64,000 nucleotides of DNA from Comamonas sp. GB3 AK4-5 (GTDB lineage Bacteria > Pseudomonadota > Gammaproteobacteria > Burkholderiales > Burkholderiaceae_C), in NCBI RefSeq assembly GCF_041320665.1, contig NZ_CP166730.1, forward strand, positions 3,472,001 to 3,536,000, given 5' to 3'. The notes beneath the pieces are model-generated. The model was not told where the DNA came from. It was given only the letters and a program-made list of their open reading frames with translations, and did no database searches. The position numbers were made by a program, and so were the translations under genes. Positions 32,594 through 41,602 of this stretch are shown in pieces (the stretch's first letter is position 1; every line of letters begins with the position of its first letter).

Positions 32594-34540
32594 ATGGGCC
32601 AGCCATTGCTGCAGATGCAGGGCCTGCGCCGGGAATTCCCTGCCGGCGACACCACCGTGGCGGTGCTCAAGGACATCCACCTGGAGATCGAGGCCGGCGA
32701 GATGGTGGCCATCGTCGGGGCCTCGGGTTCGGGCAAGTCCACGCTGATGAACATCCTGGGCTGCCTGGACCGGCCAACCTCGGGCAGCTACCGCATCGCC
32801 GGCCGCGAAACCGGCGAGCTGGACCCCGACGCCCTGGCCGCGCTGCGGCGCGAGCATTTCGGCTTTATCTTCCAGCGCTACCACCTGCTGTCCGACCTGA
32901 CGGCCCAGGGCAATGTGGAGCTGCCCTCCGTCTACGCGGGGACTTCGGTTGCCGACCGCCATGCACGCTCGGCCGCACTGCTGCAGCGCCTGGGCCTGGA
33001 AGACCGCATGCAGCACCGACCGGGCCAGCTCTCGGGCGGCCAGCAACAGCGCGTGTCCATTGCCCGCGCGCTCATGAATGGCGGCGCGGTCATTCTGGCC
33101 GACGAGCCCACGGGCGCACTGGACAAGGCCAGCGGCGAGCAGGTCATGCGCATATTGCAGGAGTTACATGCCGGCGGGCACACCATCATCTTGGTGACCC
33201 ACGATATGTCGGTCGCGGCCCATGCCTCGCGCGTGATCGAGATCAGCGACGGCGCCATCATCGCGGACCGGCGCACCGCGCCGCTAACACCTCAGGCCGC
33301 CCTGCTGCCTGCCACCCAGGGCCGCGCGGCCTCCTGGCGCGTGTGGGCCGATCGTTTTGGCGAGGCCTTGCGCATGGCGCTCAGGGCCATGAACGCCCAC
33401 CGCCTGCGCACTTTTTTGACCATGTTGGGCATCATCATCGGCATCTCGGCCGTGGTGTCCGTGGTGGCGCTAGGGCGAGGTGCGCAGCAGCAGGTCATGA
33501 ACCAGATCAGCGAGCTGGGCACCAACACCCTGGACATTTTCCCGGGCAAGGATTTTGGCGATACACGTGCAGCGGCCATAGAGACCTTGGTCGCCGCCGA
33601 CGCCCAGGCCCTGGCCGAGCAGCCCTATGTGGACAGTGCCACACCCAGTGTGTCGGTCAACATCACGGCGCTGTATCAGGAAAACGCAGCATCCGCCCAG
33701 GTCACCGGCGTGGGTGCCGAGCATTTCCGGGTGCGCGGACTGCGCCTGGCCTCCGGGCGCTTTTTTGACCAGCGCGACATGGACCTGCATGCCCAGGTGG
33801 CCGTGATCGACCAGAAGACCGCCTCCGCCCTGTTCCCGGGCCACCCCAGCCCGCTGGGTGAAATCGTGCTGCTGGGCCAGATGCCGGTAGAAATCGTGGG
33901 CGTGCTGCGGCCCGCGCAAAACAGCTTCGGCGGCTCCACGCCCACCTTCTTCGTGCCCTACTCTGCGGCCGCCACGCGCCTGGTCGGCAAATACCACCTG
34001 GACAGTATCACCTTGCGCATCAAGGACGCGGTGCCGGCCGAGGTCGCGCAAAAGGCTGCCACGGCCTTGCTGACCGAGCGCCACGGCGGCAAGGACTTCT
34101 TTGTCTGGAACTCCGACCAGATCCGCCAGACCATCACGCGCACCAGCAACACGCTGACGCTGCTGGTCTCGGCCATCGCCATGATTGCGCTGTTGGTAGG
34201 CGGCATCGGTGTGATGAACATCATGCTGGTCTCGGTGACCGAGCGCACACGGGAGATCGGCGTGCGCATGGCCATAGGCGCGCGCCAGTCGGACATCTTG
34301 CAGCAGTTCCTGATCGAGTCCGTGCTGGTCTGCATCGTCGGCGGCGTTCTGGGCATCTCCCTGGCGCTGGGCCTGGGGCTGCTCGTCAGCCTGGCGGGCG
34401 CCCCCATCCAGCTGTCGTTCTCGACCACCTCCATCGCACTGGCCGTGGCCTGTTCCTCGCTAATAGGGATCAGCTTTGGCTTTCTGCCGGCACGCAGCGC
34501 CGCACGCCTTGATCCCGTACAAGCCCTGTCCAGAGATTGA
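32594..34540 (+). CDS. macB: MacB-like ABC exporter (ATPase plus permease)
   Basis: 648 residues, the usual MacB length. The N-terminal ATPase has Walker A GASGSGKST (about 42-50), the LSGGQQQRVSIARAL signature and ILADEPTGALD. A transmembrane helix follows near 280-300 (TFLTMLGIIIGISAVVSVVALG region), then a large periplasmic domain, and three helices at the C terminus starting with LLVSAIAMIALLVGGIGVMNIMLVSVTERTREIG. It drives extrusion through the MacA/TolC-like channel. The ATG at 32594 is chosen over the overlapping GTG at 32588. Confidence 0.95.
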   Translation: MGQPLLQMQGLRREFPAGDTTVAVLKDIHLEIEAGEMVAIVGASGSGKSTLMNILGCLDRPTSGSYRIAGRETGELDPDALAALRREHFGFIFQRYHLLSDLTAQGNVELPSVYAGTSVADRHARSAALLQRLGLEDRMQHRPGQLSGGQQQRVSIARALMNGGAVILADEPTGALDKASGEQVMRILQELHAGGHTIILVTHDMSVAAHASRVIEISDGAIIADRRTAPLTPQAALLPATQGRAASWRVWADRFGEALRMALRAMNAHRLRTFLTMLGIIIGISAVVSVVALGRGAQQQVMNQISELGTNTLDIFPGKDFGDTRAAAIETLVAADAQALAEQPYVDSATPSVSVNITALYQENAASAQVTGVGAEHFRVRGLRLASGRFFDQRDMDLHAQVAVIDQKTASALFPGHPSPLGEIVLLGQMPVEIVGVLRPAQNSFGGSTPTFFVPYSAAATRLVGKYHLDSITLRIKDAVPAEVAQKAATALLTERHGGKDFFVWNSDQIRQTITRTSNTLTLLVSAIAMIALLVGGIGVMNIMLVSVTERTREIGVRMAIGARQSDILQQFLIESVLVCIVGGVLGISLALGLGLLVSLAGAPIQLSFSTTSIALAVACSSLIGISFGFLPARSAARLDPVQALSRD

Positions 34541-34542
34541 AC

Positions 34543-35985
34543 ATGCATGTTTTGAAAACCGGTTGGATCGTAAGTGCCCTGGCCCTGGCGGGCTGTGGCG
34601 CACTCACGCGCACCACGTACGAGGCACCACAGGTGCTGTTGCCCGCGCAGTTCGCGCACGCGCCTTCCGTCACTGCCCAGCCGGTGACAGATGCCTGGTG
34701 GCATGCCTTGGGCGACCCACGCCTCAACGCCTGGATGGACCTGGCCCTGGAGCGCAACACCGACCTCGCCGCAGCAGGCCTGCGCGTGCGCCGCGCCGCA
34801 CTGCAGGCCCAGCTGGCCGGCCACGCCCTGCTGCCCCAGCCTGGCGCCACAGCTAGCACCGGTGCCAGCCGGCCGTTGTCAGGCAGCCCGCGCAGCACCA
34901 CAGAGAACGCCAGCGCATCGCTGAGCGTGGGCTGGGAGCTGGACCTGTTCGACCGCCTGGGTGCACAGCGCGATGCCGCCAGCTTTGAGGCCCAGGCCAG
35001 CCTGCAGGACAAGCAGGCAGTGACCCTGACCCTCACCACCACCACGGCCGGCCTGTACTGGCAGCTGGCCCAGGCCAATGAGCGCCTGGAATCCGCCAGC
35101 CACAGCCTGGCCTATGCGCGCCGCACGACCGAGCTGGTCCAGGCCCAGTACCGCAGCGGCGCGGTCTCCAGCCTGGCGCTGCGCGAGGCCCGCCAATCGC
35201 AGGCCCAGCAAGAGGTCTTCTGGAGCCAGTATGTCCAGGCCCGTGCCGAGCTGCGTCAGGCCCTGACCGAGCTGTTCAGCGGTGCGGACGCCCCCGGCGG
35301 CGAGCCGCTGGCCTTGCCCTTGACCCCTCTGCCCTCCGTAGAGGCCGGCCTGCCCGCCGAGCTGCTGGGCCGGCGCCCGGACCTGCGCGCCGCCGAGCTG
35401 CGCCTGCGCGCCTCGCTGGCCAGCAGTGACGCCGCCGCCGCGCGCTACTACCCCACGCTGTCACTGACCGGCAGCCTGGGCGGCTCCAGCAGCGCCTTGC
35501 TCCAGCTGCTCAGCAACCCCGTGGCAGCGCTGGGCGCCAATATGACGCTGCCCTTTCTCAATGTGGGCGAGATGCGGCTGAACACCGCCATTGCACGCAC
35601 CCAGCATGAGGAAGCCGTGGTCAACTTTCGCAAGCTGCTGTACACCGCACTGGCCGAGACGGAAAAAGCGCTGTCGGCACGCACCCAGTTGCAGGAGCAG
35701 GAGCAGGCACAGCAGCGCTCGCTGCAGGAATCTGTAGCAATCACCCGGCTGTACGCGGCACGCTACCGCGCCGGTCAGGTCCCGCTGCGTGCCTGGCTCG
35801 ATGCCCAGGAACGCCAGCGCACGGCCGAACTGGCCCTGTCCGCATTGCACCTGCAACAGCTGCAAAACCAGCTGACGCTGTACAAGGTGCTGGGCGGCGG
35901 TCTGGAATCAGCAACGCTGCCAGAACAAAGCCAGGACCTGAGCATGCGCTCCCGCTCCGCTGAGATCCCAGCCAGGGCTACCTAG
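34543..35985 (+). CDS. TolC/NodT-type outer-membrane efflux lipoprotein
   Basis: 480 residues. The signal peptide ends LALAGC (Cys about 19), so a lipoprotein is expected, as in the NodT/OprM group. Two outer-membrane-efflux repeats are visible with DAWWHALGDPRLNAWMDLALERN and later LLGRRPDLRAAELRLRASLA. It completes a MacA-MacB-channel export system; the start is two bases after the macB stop. The cargo cannot be read from the sequence. Confidence 0.92.
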   Translation: MHVLKTGWIVSALALAGCGALTRTTYEAPQVLLPAQFAHAPSVTAQPVTDAWWHALGDPRLNAWMDLALERNTDLAAAGLRVRRAALQAQLAGHALLPQPGATASTGASRPLSGSPRSTTENASASLSVGWELDLFDRLGAQRDAASFEAQASLQDKQAVTLTLTTTTAGLYWQLAQANERLESASHSLAYARRTTELVQAQYRSGAVSSLALREARQSQAQQEVFWSQYVQARAELRQALTELFSGADAPGGEPLALPLTPLPSVEAGLPAELLGRRPDLRAAELRLRASLASSDAAAARYYPTLSLTGSLGGSSSALLQLLSNPVAALGANMTLPFLNVGEMRLNTAIARTQHEEAVVNFRKLLYTALAETEKALSARTQLQEQEQAQQRSLQESVAITRLYAARYRAGQVPLRAWLDAQERQRTAELALSALHLQQLQNQLTLYKVLGGGLESATLPEQSQDLSMRSRSAEIPARAT

Positions 35986-36045
35986 AATGCACAGGTCACT
36001 ACCCATGCAGCCCGTGTCCGCTGGTGTTCTCTCTGCCCCGTCGCC

Positions 36046-36585
36046 ATGCCCTCTTCCCCGTCCAGCCCTGCCCACATCCGCCTGCTTGCCGCTTCCGACG
36101 CCCCCGCGCTCTGGGCTTTTGAACGCGCGCACCGCGCCTATTTCGAGCAATGGGTACAGGCCAGACCCGAGCGCTTTTACAGCGCCCCAGGCTTTGCAGA
36201 GGAAATGGCCGCATCCCTGCAGCGCCAGGACAGTGACCAGGCTTTTCACTATCTGATTTGGGAAGGCGAGGCCCTGGTAGGCCGCATCAACCTGACCCAG
36301 GTGCGCCGCACCCACTTCCACAGCGCCTCGCTGGGCTACCGCGTGGCCCCGGACTGCGGCGGCCGTGGCCTGGCCAGTCTGGCCGTGGAGGCGGTGCTGC
36401 AGCAGGCCTTCAGCACCCACCAGCTGCAACGCATAGAAGCCGTGGCCCGGCCCGAAAACCAGGCCTCGGTGCGCGTGCTGCAAAAACAGGGCTTTACCCA
36501 GTTCGGCCACTCCCGCCGCAGCTTTGAGCTGCATGGTCAGTGGTTTGATTTACTGTGTTTTGAACGGCACCGCGAGGCTTTTTGA
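36046..36585 (+). CDS. GNAT acetyltransferase (RimJ/RimL type)
   Basis: 179 residues. The fold is recognised from IRLLAASDAPALWAFERAHR, the GYRVAPDCGGRGLASLAVEAVLQ acetyl-CoA loop (R-x2-G-x-A type pattern CGGRGLA) and the QRIEAVARPENQASVRVLQKQGF block typical of RimJ/RimL-like enzymes that acetylate N termini or small molecules. It follows the efflux operon by 60 bases and converges with yjaB. The substrate is unknown. Confidence 0.87.
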   Translation: MPSSPSSPAHIRLLAASDAPALWAFERAHRAYFEQWVQARPERFYSAPGFAEEMAASLQRQDSDQAFHYLIWEGEALVGRINLTQVRRTHFHSASLGYRVAPDCGGRGLASLAVEAVLQQAFSTHQLQRIEAVARPENQASVRVLQKQGFTQFGHSRRSFELHGQWFDLLCFERHREAF

Positions 36586-36599
36586 GTCCAAGAAGGGAC

Positions 36600-37040
36600 T
36601 CAGACACCGCTGTGCTTCAAATGAATGAGTGGATAAGGCCTTCCCTGTCCATCCAGCGGCGAGCGGCCCGTGCGCTCAAAGCCCATTTTTTCGTAAAAGC
36701 CCACGGCCTGCGCATTCTGCTCATTGACGTCGGTGCTCATCTGGGGGTGCAGCGCCAGGCCATGGCGCACCAGGGCGGCACCAATGCCGGTCCCGCGGTA
36801 AGCAGGGTCCACAAACAAGGCCTCCATATGCCCGTTGTCTATGAGCATGAATGCCAAGGGGTAGTCCTGGCGATCCACCGCCAGCCACAGCGGGGCCTGG
36901 GGCAGAAAACCGCACACCAATGCGTCAATGGACTGCCTGTCTTCTGGCGTCAAAAAACCATGGGTGGCGTCCACTGCGCGGCGCCAGATTTCAATCGCCC
37001 GCTCGCCATCCTCGGGGCGGGAATTTCGAATCATCGTCAT
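36600..37040 (-). CDS. yjaB: GNAT acetyltransferase YjaB
   Basis: 146 residues against 147 for E. coli YjaB, with strong similarity throughout: IWRRAVDATHGFL, LVCGFLPQAPLWLAV, MEALFVDPAYRGTGIGAALVRH and STDVNEQNAQAVGFYEKMGFERTGRS (parts). The acetyl-CoA loop is RGTGIG. YjaB binds acetyl-CoA but its natural substrate is unsettled. The ATG at 37040 has GAAGGA ahead of it. It is probably cotranscribed with the next two GNAT genes upstream. Confidence 0.9.
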   Translation of the reverse strand: MTMIRNSRPEDGERAIEIWRRAVDATHGFLTPEDRQSIDALVCGFLPQAPLWLAVDRQDYPLAFMLIDNGHMEALFVDPAYRGTGIGAALVRHGLALHPQMSTDVNEQNAQAVGFYEKMGFERTGRSPLDGQGRPYPLIHLKHSGV

Positions 37041-37071
37041 ACTTTCCTTCGGAGTCCTGCCAGACCCCGTC

Positions 37072-37626
37072 TCACACCGCAGCAGACCCGCCGCGGCCTT
37101 GATTGCACAGGCTGCGCCCCAGCAACTGGCCTGGCCAGCCATCCACGCTGAAGGTCGAAATGCGCGCATAGCCACAGGACTCATAAAACTGCACCAGCGC
37201 GCCCGAGCCGCCACCGTAGCAGTCCACACGCAAACGCTGCACGCCCGCAGCCCGGGCACGGTCATCGGCAAAGGCCAGCAAACACCGCCCTATGCCGCGC
37301 GCCCGCGCATCGCGCGAGGCCACCAGCACGCGCACATAGATTTCCGGCTCCGTGGCGGCGGGCACATAGGGCTGGGCCTCTCCCAAAATCAGAGCAGCCA
37401 ACAGGCGGCCATGTTCATCCTCCACCACCCAGGCTTCGGGCAAGGCACAGGCGTCCTCCACCAGTTGCACCCGCCGCGGCAATGCAGACCAGGGCTCGCT
37501 CCCCCATTGGCCCTCATTGCCGATCTGCACAAACCAGGCCATCACCTCATCGAAGACCTGCAGCACCGCAGGTACATCCAACGCCGTGGCCCGGCGGATC
37601 AGCAGCGGCTTATCGGTTTCTTGCAT
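37072..37626 (-). CDS. GNAT acetyltransferase
   Basis: 184 residues. The N terminus LLIRRATALDVPAVLQVFDEV and the block RVLVASRDARARGIGRCLLAFADDRARAAGVQRLRVD give the GNAT fold, with the acetyl-CoA loop RARGIG. QFYESCGYARISTFSVD near the end is also typical. Substrate unknown. It lies between yjaB and another GNAT gene on the same strand with gaps of about 31 and 37 bases, so an operon is likely. Confidence 0.87.
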   Translation of the reverse strand: MQETDKPLLIRRATALDVPAVLQVFDEVMAWFVQIGNEGQWGSEPWSALPRRVQLVEDACALPEAWVVEDEHGRLLAALILGEAQPYVPAATEPEIYVRVLVASRDARARGIGRCLLAFADDRARAAGVQRLRVDCYGGGSGALVQFYESCGYARISTFSVDGWPGQLLGRSLCNQGRGGSAAV

Positions 37627-37663
37627 CACTCCCCCAGCTCCTTTTCCCACATCATCAAGCAGA

Positions 37664-38425
37664 TCATGGTGCTGCTTGCGCCATGCCTGCAGCGCTGTCT
37701 GGTGAAGATATTTCCCAGCAGCCAAACAGCACCAACCCTGCTGCCTGCGCCAGGGCCATGAAAGCCTTGTTGTCCAGCTGGCAGCGGTATTGCAGCTCGT
37801 ATCCACGCGCCATCGCATGGCGGGCAGCGGCGCGCAGCAACTGCTTGGCGCAACCATTTCCGCGTGCTGACTCCAGCGTCAGCACACCGATATCCGCCAG
37901 CGGCACACCACCCCAGGGATAGGTACTTGCGATGCTGAGCAAACGGCCATCCTGACCCAGGGCTCCAAATACGGCCCAGTCGTCCAGGTCGATCAATGCG
38001 GCATCAAGATCCTCCTGGCTGACATGGCGCTCGAATTCGGCGAACAAGGCGGCATCGCCTGCATGCAGGCTGCGGACATGGTCCGCATCGGTTTCGGCGA
38101 CCCAAGCTCCACGCGCGGAATCAGGCAGATAGAAAAGATTGTCGGCACCATGCATCACGATGCCGATCTGCTGCAGCCCCTCGCGCACCACGGCCTCGGA
38201 CAACGGGCCACCCGCATCCCATATGGCTGTAGCTTTCAGCGATTGCGCCACGTCGGGCCGCAATGCGATGGCAGTGTGTGCATCACCCACGGTATGAAGA
38301 ATCGTGACTCTTTCATCCGCCTCCAACTCCGGATTGACCACCACACTCAGCTTGCTGTCACGGTAGAGATCAGTGCCTATGAAAGGCGCCTTCCAGTATC
38401 GGTATATCGGTTCAGGAAATTTCAT
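37664..38425 (-). CDS. GNAT acetyltransferase with N-terminal extension
   Basis: 253 residues. The C-terminal half is GNAT-like (WGGVPLADIGVLTLESARGNGCAKQLLRAAARHAMARGYELQYR, then NKAFMALAQAAGLVLFG), as in the group of acetyltransferases with a separate N-terminal domain, here starting MKFPEPIYRYWKAP. The acetyl-CoA loop is RGNGCA. The start at 38425 is chosen because the longer frame upstream looks non-coding; no good ribosome site. First gene of the leftward GNAT group; divergent from a MarR/GbsR regulator, which may control it. Confidence 0.82.
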   Translation of the reverse strand: MKFPEPIYRYWKAPFIGTDLYRDSKLSVVVNPELEADERVTILHTVGDAHTAIALRPDVAQSLKATAIWDAGGPLSEAVVREGLQQIGIVMHGADNLFYLPDSARGAWVAETDADHVRSLHAGDAALFAEFERHVSQEDLDAALIDLDDWAVFGALGQDGRLLSIASTYPWGGVPLADIGVLTLESARGNGCAKQLLRAAARHAMARGYELQYRCQLDNKAFMALAQAAGLVLFGCWEISSPDSAAGMAQAAP

Positions 38426-38603
38426 AAGCTGCCCATCTGACCGGCCCAGCGTGGCACCTGCCAGCAGGATGGTCCACGGCTTTCCAGCTTCAATTGCACT
38501 GCCGTAAAGGCCGAAGTACGAGCCCGCCATTCGGGAACCTATACCCATGCCGCGCTGCCCCTGATGAGATGGCAAGAACCGACCACAGCATATCCCATGC
38601 AAT

Positions 38604-38625
38604 TTGTTCAGTATACAATGAACAA
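38604..38625. promoter_or_regulatory. Operator-like palindrome at the MarR/GbsR promoter
   Basis: TTGTTCA-N8-TGAACAA is a perfect 7-base inverted repeat whose spacer holds GTATACAA, a plausible -10 (TATACA or TACAAT). Binding here would block the promoter, so autorepression by the regulator is likely. Confidence 0.65.
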
Positions 38626-38647
38626 TTCAAACAAAAAAAACCTAACG

Positions 38648-39190
38648 ATGGATAAAGAGAAAGTGCCCACGCAGCAAGCTCGCGAATTGTTCATCGAGCG
38701 CAGTGCCATTCAGGCAAAGAACAGCGGCTTGCCCCGCATTGCAGGGCGCCTGATTGGTGTTTTTTTGCTCGATGGTGGCCCCATCAGCTTTTCCGAACTG
38801 GCTGAGCGCATGCAGGCCAGCCGAGCCAGCGTCAGCACCAACACCCGTTTGCTGGAGCGCCTGGGAGTCATCGAGCGGGTGACCGTGCGCGGCGAACGAC
38901 AGGATTACTTCAAGCTGCAGGCCAATCCGTTTGCAATATCCATCGAGCAAAGCATCCAGGCATGCCAGCGATTCTCGGTCTATGTGGATGAGCTGCTGTC
39001 GGACTGCGAACTGGCCAAAGACGCGGTGGCACGCCTGCAGGAGGCCCAGCACATTCACAAGGTCACCGCGCAAGCTCTGCAAGACATGCTAGCCAAACTC
39101 AATCACGATGGCTGGAAGACCTCGCAGTTTCAGCCCCCTGCAAAGCCTGTGGGCGTCAAGAAAGAAAAGAGAAATGGACCTCCCCAATAA
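38648..39190 (+). CDS. MarR/GbsR-family transcriptional regulator
   Basis: 180 residues. The winged helix (GRLIGVFLLDGGPISFSELAERMQASRASVSTNTRLLERLGVIERV, shown as one family block) matches GbsR-type MarR proteins. The C-terminal helices probably dimerise. A palindrome overlaps its promoter. If that palindrome contains the -10 element, transcription starts near 38624, so the ATG at 38648 (MDKEK) is preferred over 38618. The gene runs into the next GNAT gene with a 17-base overlap and is divergent from another GNAT gene. Confidence 0.87.
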   Translation: MDKEKVPTQQARELFIERSAIQAKNSGLPRIAGRLIGVFLLDGGPISFSELAERMQASRASVSTNTRLLERLGVIERVTVRGERQDYFKLQANPFAISIEQSIQACQRFSVYVDELLSDCELAKDAVARLQEAQHIHKVTAQALQDMLAKLNHDGWKTSQFQPPAKPVGVKKEKRNGPPQ

Positions 39191-39743
39191 CATGACCAAA
39201 CAGACAGCCGCCGATTTCCTCACGGCCCTCCCCATCTCTGACGGCCTGGTGACAGTCAGACCCATGTCCGATGCGGATGCCCAGGCCTATGCCGCCGGAA
39301 CCGACGATGCCCAGGTCCAGCGCTTTGCCCACCTTCCGCTGGAAAAATACAGCACGCAGATCGTGCTCGACATGCTCCATGGCGTGATTGCAGACGGGTT
39401 GCGCAATGGGACATTGGCGATTCTCACCATTGCCGACGCCAGCTCCCAGGAGTTTCTGGGAAGCTTGGTGATCTTTGACATCCAGCCGGAGGATGCAGAG
39501 GTTGGCTATTGGGTGGCACCCGCGCACCGGGGCCGGGGTGTCTCAGGTCTGGCACTCAGGCTGAGCATGGAGATTGCACGCAGCCTGGGCTGGAAAAGGC
39601 TTCGTGCCCGTACGGCTCAAGACAATCCCGCCTCGGAAAAAGTGCTGCTCGCCGCTGGATTTGTTCAGCAAGGCCAAGCACAGCCAGAGCACACCCCCTC
39701 GGGAAAAATTGAGATAGGCGTGCACTACAGCATTGCGATCTAA
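39174..39743 (+). CDS. GNAT acetyltransferase (RimJ/RimL type)
   Basis: 189 residues. LVTVRPMSDADAQAYAAGTDD, VGYWVAPAHRGRGVSGLALRLSMEIA and LRARTAQDNPASEKVLLAAGF identify a RimJ/RimL-like enzyme; the acetyl-CoA loop is RGRGVS. It overlaps the 3' end of the regulator gene, so the two are co-expressed. The regulator may respond to the substrate of this enzyme; possible targets are antibiotics or amines, but this is speculation. Confidence 0.87.
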   Translation: MDLPNNMTKQTAADFLTALPISDGLVTVRPMSDADAQAYAAGTDDAQVQRFAHLPLEKYSTQIVLDMLHGVIADGLRNGTLAILTIADASSQEFLGSLVIFDIQPEDAEVGYWVAPAHRGRGVSGLALRLSMEIARSLGWKRLRARTAQDNPASEKVLLAAGFVQQGQAQPEHTPSGKIEIGVHYSIAI

Positions 39744-39890
39744 GGCCCCTGGCGCACTGGCGTTATAAGAGCATATGTGCCTTCCTGCGGAAGCCTCGGC
39801 ACACTATGGGAGCTCCCAGTTGGATGCCTCCTGCCACCAGGTTTCTGTCCTGCCTGCCTCAGCAGCAAAACCAGAGGGAAAGACTGCACC

Positions 39891-40325
39891 ATGACCTTCT
39901 ACGCCACCCTTGCCACCACTCTGCACCGGCCGCTGTGCTGGTCCTTGACCGGACTGGCCATCGCCGCACTGGCTGCCTGCCAGTCCGCGACTCCTGCTTC
40001 ACCCTGCACCGTAGCTACGGCCCTCGTGGTCCCCAGCACGCGCTGGTATGCAGCCCTCGATACAGGCCATGCCTCGCCGGATACGGGCCACACCTCCCCC
40101 GATACCGGCCATGCAGGCCCTCGCTATACCCCGCCGGCCGCGCCGCCACTGACACCGCCGCAGCGCCCAGCCTCTACGCCCATGGCGGCACCTGTGCAGG
40201 TGGTGCCGCAGCACCCCACACCCGCAGCAACGCAGAGCGAGCCGGAAACCAGCGAGAGCGGCGCCCCTGCTGCTGCACCCAAAGCGGATAGCCCTGCGCA
40301 GAACGCACCAGCGCCACAGCCTTGA
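39891..40325 (+). CDS. Small lipoprotein with Asp-Thr-Gly-His repeats and Pro/Ala-rich tail
   Basis: 144 residues, family not recognised. A hydrophobic segment ends ALAACQS, a lipobox with Cys at about 30. Residues 56-76 hold three copies of a heptad-like unit, DTGHASP, DTGHTSP and DTGHAGP; the remainder is rich in Pro, Ala, Thr and Gln and looks disordered. The start at 39891 has GAGGGAA about 11 bases upstream, which is weak. The coding status is supported mainly by the signal sequence. Confidence 0.55.
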   Translation: MTFYATLATTLHRPLCWSLTGLAIAALAACQSATPASPCTVATALVVPSTRWYAALDTGHASPDTGHTSPDTGHAGPRYTPPAAPPLTPPQRPASTPMAAPVQVVPQHPTPAATQSEPETSESGAPAAAPKADSPAQNAPAPQP

Positions 40326-40370
40326 TAGGCTTCCATCACCGATTACGCCAGGTCTTCAAACAGCCCTGCT

Positions 40371-41570
40371 TTACGCACCAGCAGCAGCGTCTTGCCGCTC
40401 CCACCGCCCCATGCCCATGGTGAGCAGCAAGGCCATGGCAAACAGCCCTGTGGCCAAGCAGAGATTGGCCACGACACCGGGCCCATCCACCAACTGGCCT
40501 CCCATCCAGGCCCCCAGGCCAATGCCCAGGTTGAAAACGGCCACATACAAGGAAGAAGCCACCTCCACGGCCTGGGGAGCCGCCTTGACCATCCAGCCCA
40601 TCAGGCCCACCGACACCCCGCCATAGGCCAGACCCCAGAGCAGCAATACGGTACTGCCACCCATGGGTGAGCCGCCAAGTGCCAGAAACAGCAGCGGCAC
40701 GCACAGCAGGCCCAGGGCAATGGCCATCAAGGCCCGTACCGAGCGCTGTGGCGCGACGATGCCGACGAGAAAGTTGCCCGCCATACCGGCCATGCCATAG
40801 GCAAACAGCAGCGCGCCCATCCATTGCGCATCCAAGCCGGAGACCAACAGCAACAGCGGGCGCACAAAGGTGAACACCGCAAAATGCCCGGCCACCAGCA
40901 GCGCTATCAACACCAGGCCGGCCTGCAGCTTGCGGTTGCGCAGCTGTGCGCCAAACTGGCCCAGCGTGACCGAATAGGCCACCGGCAGCGCTGGCAGAAC
41001 AGCGAGGTGCAGCAGCAGCACCAGGCCGCTGAGCAAGGCCATGCCGGCAAAAGCCCAGCGCCAGCCCGCAAAGTCACCGATCAGCGCTCCCAAGGGCACA
41101 CCCAGTACCGACGCTGCAGCCACCCCGCCAAAGATGATGGAGCTGGCCAGCCCCACGGCCGCAACAGGTACCAGCCGGGCTGCCAAGCCACCGGCCACGG
41201 CCCAGATGCCGCCCATGCAAAACCCCACCAGCACCCGCGCGGCCAGCAGCCAGCCCAGGCTGGGCGCCAAGGCACAGGCAATGTTGGCGGCCATCAGCAG
41301 GGCCAGCAGGCCGCACAGAATCCTGCGCCGGTCCACGCCGCCCGCCGCCAGCACCACCAATGGCGCAAACAGCGCCGCCAGCAACGCCGGCAAGGAAATC
41401 GCCAGGCCTGTGGCACCGGCCGATGCGCCCAGTTGCTCGGCCATAGGCGTCAACAGGCCCACGGGCAGCATCTCGGTGGTCACCACCGAAAAAGTGGCCA
41501 GGCCTACGGCGCCCACGGCCAGCCAGGGATGGCGGGCCGCAGCCCCGCTGAAGTCGGATGAAACAGTCAT
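40371..41570 (-). CDS. MFS transporter (sugar/drug efflux type)
   Basis: 399 residues with twelve hydrophobic helices. The first helix AVGAVGLATFSVVTTEMLPVGLLTPMAEQLG is characteristic of the DHA1 group (AraJ/YdhP/Bcr-like), and GGIWAVAGGLAARLVP follows. Such proteins export drugs, sugars or arabinose-like compounds. It lies 32 bases after another MFS gene on the same strand, so both are likely under the TetR regulator. Confidence 0.9.
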   Translation of the reverse strand: MTVSSDFSGAAARHPWLAVGAVGLATFSVVTTEMLPVGLLTPMAEQLGASAGATGLAISLPALLAALFAPLVVLAAGGVDRRRILCGLLALLMAANIACALAPSLGWLLAARVLVGFCMGGIWAVAGGLAARLVPVAAVGLASSIIFGGVAAASVLGVPLGALIGDFAGWRWAFAGMALLSGLVLLLHLAVLPALPVAYSVTLGQFGAQLRNRKLQAGLVLIALLVAGHFAVFTFVRPLLLLVSGLDAQWMGALLFAYGMAGMAGNFLVGIVAPQRSVRALMAIALGLLCVPLLFLALGGSPMGGSTVLLLWGLAYGGVSVGLMGWMVKAAPQAVEVASSLYVAVFNLGIGLGAWMGGQLVDGPGVVANLCLATGLFAMALLLTMGMGRWERQDAAAGA

Positions 41571-41602
41571 GCTTGGAATGCTTTGCAATGAAAAAACGAA
41601 GC

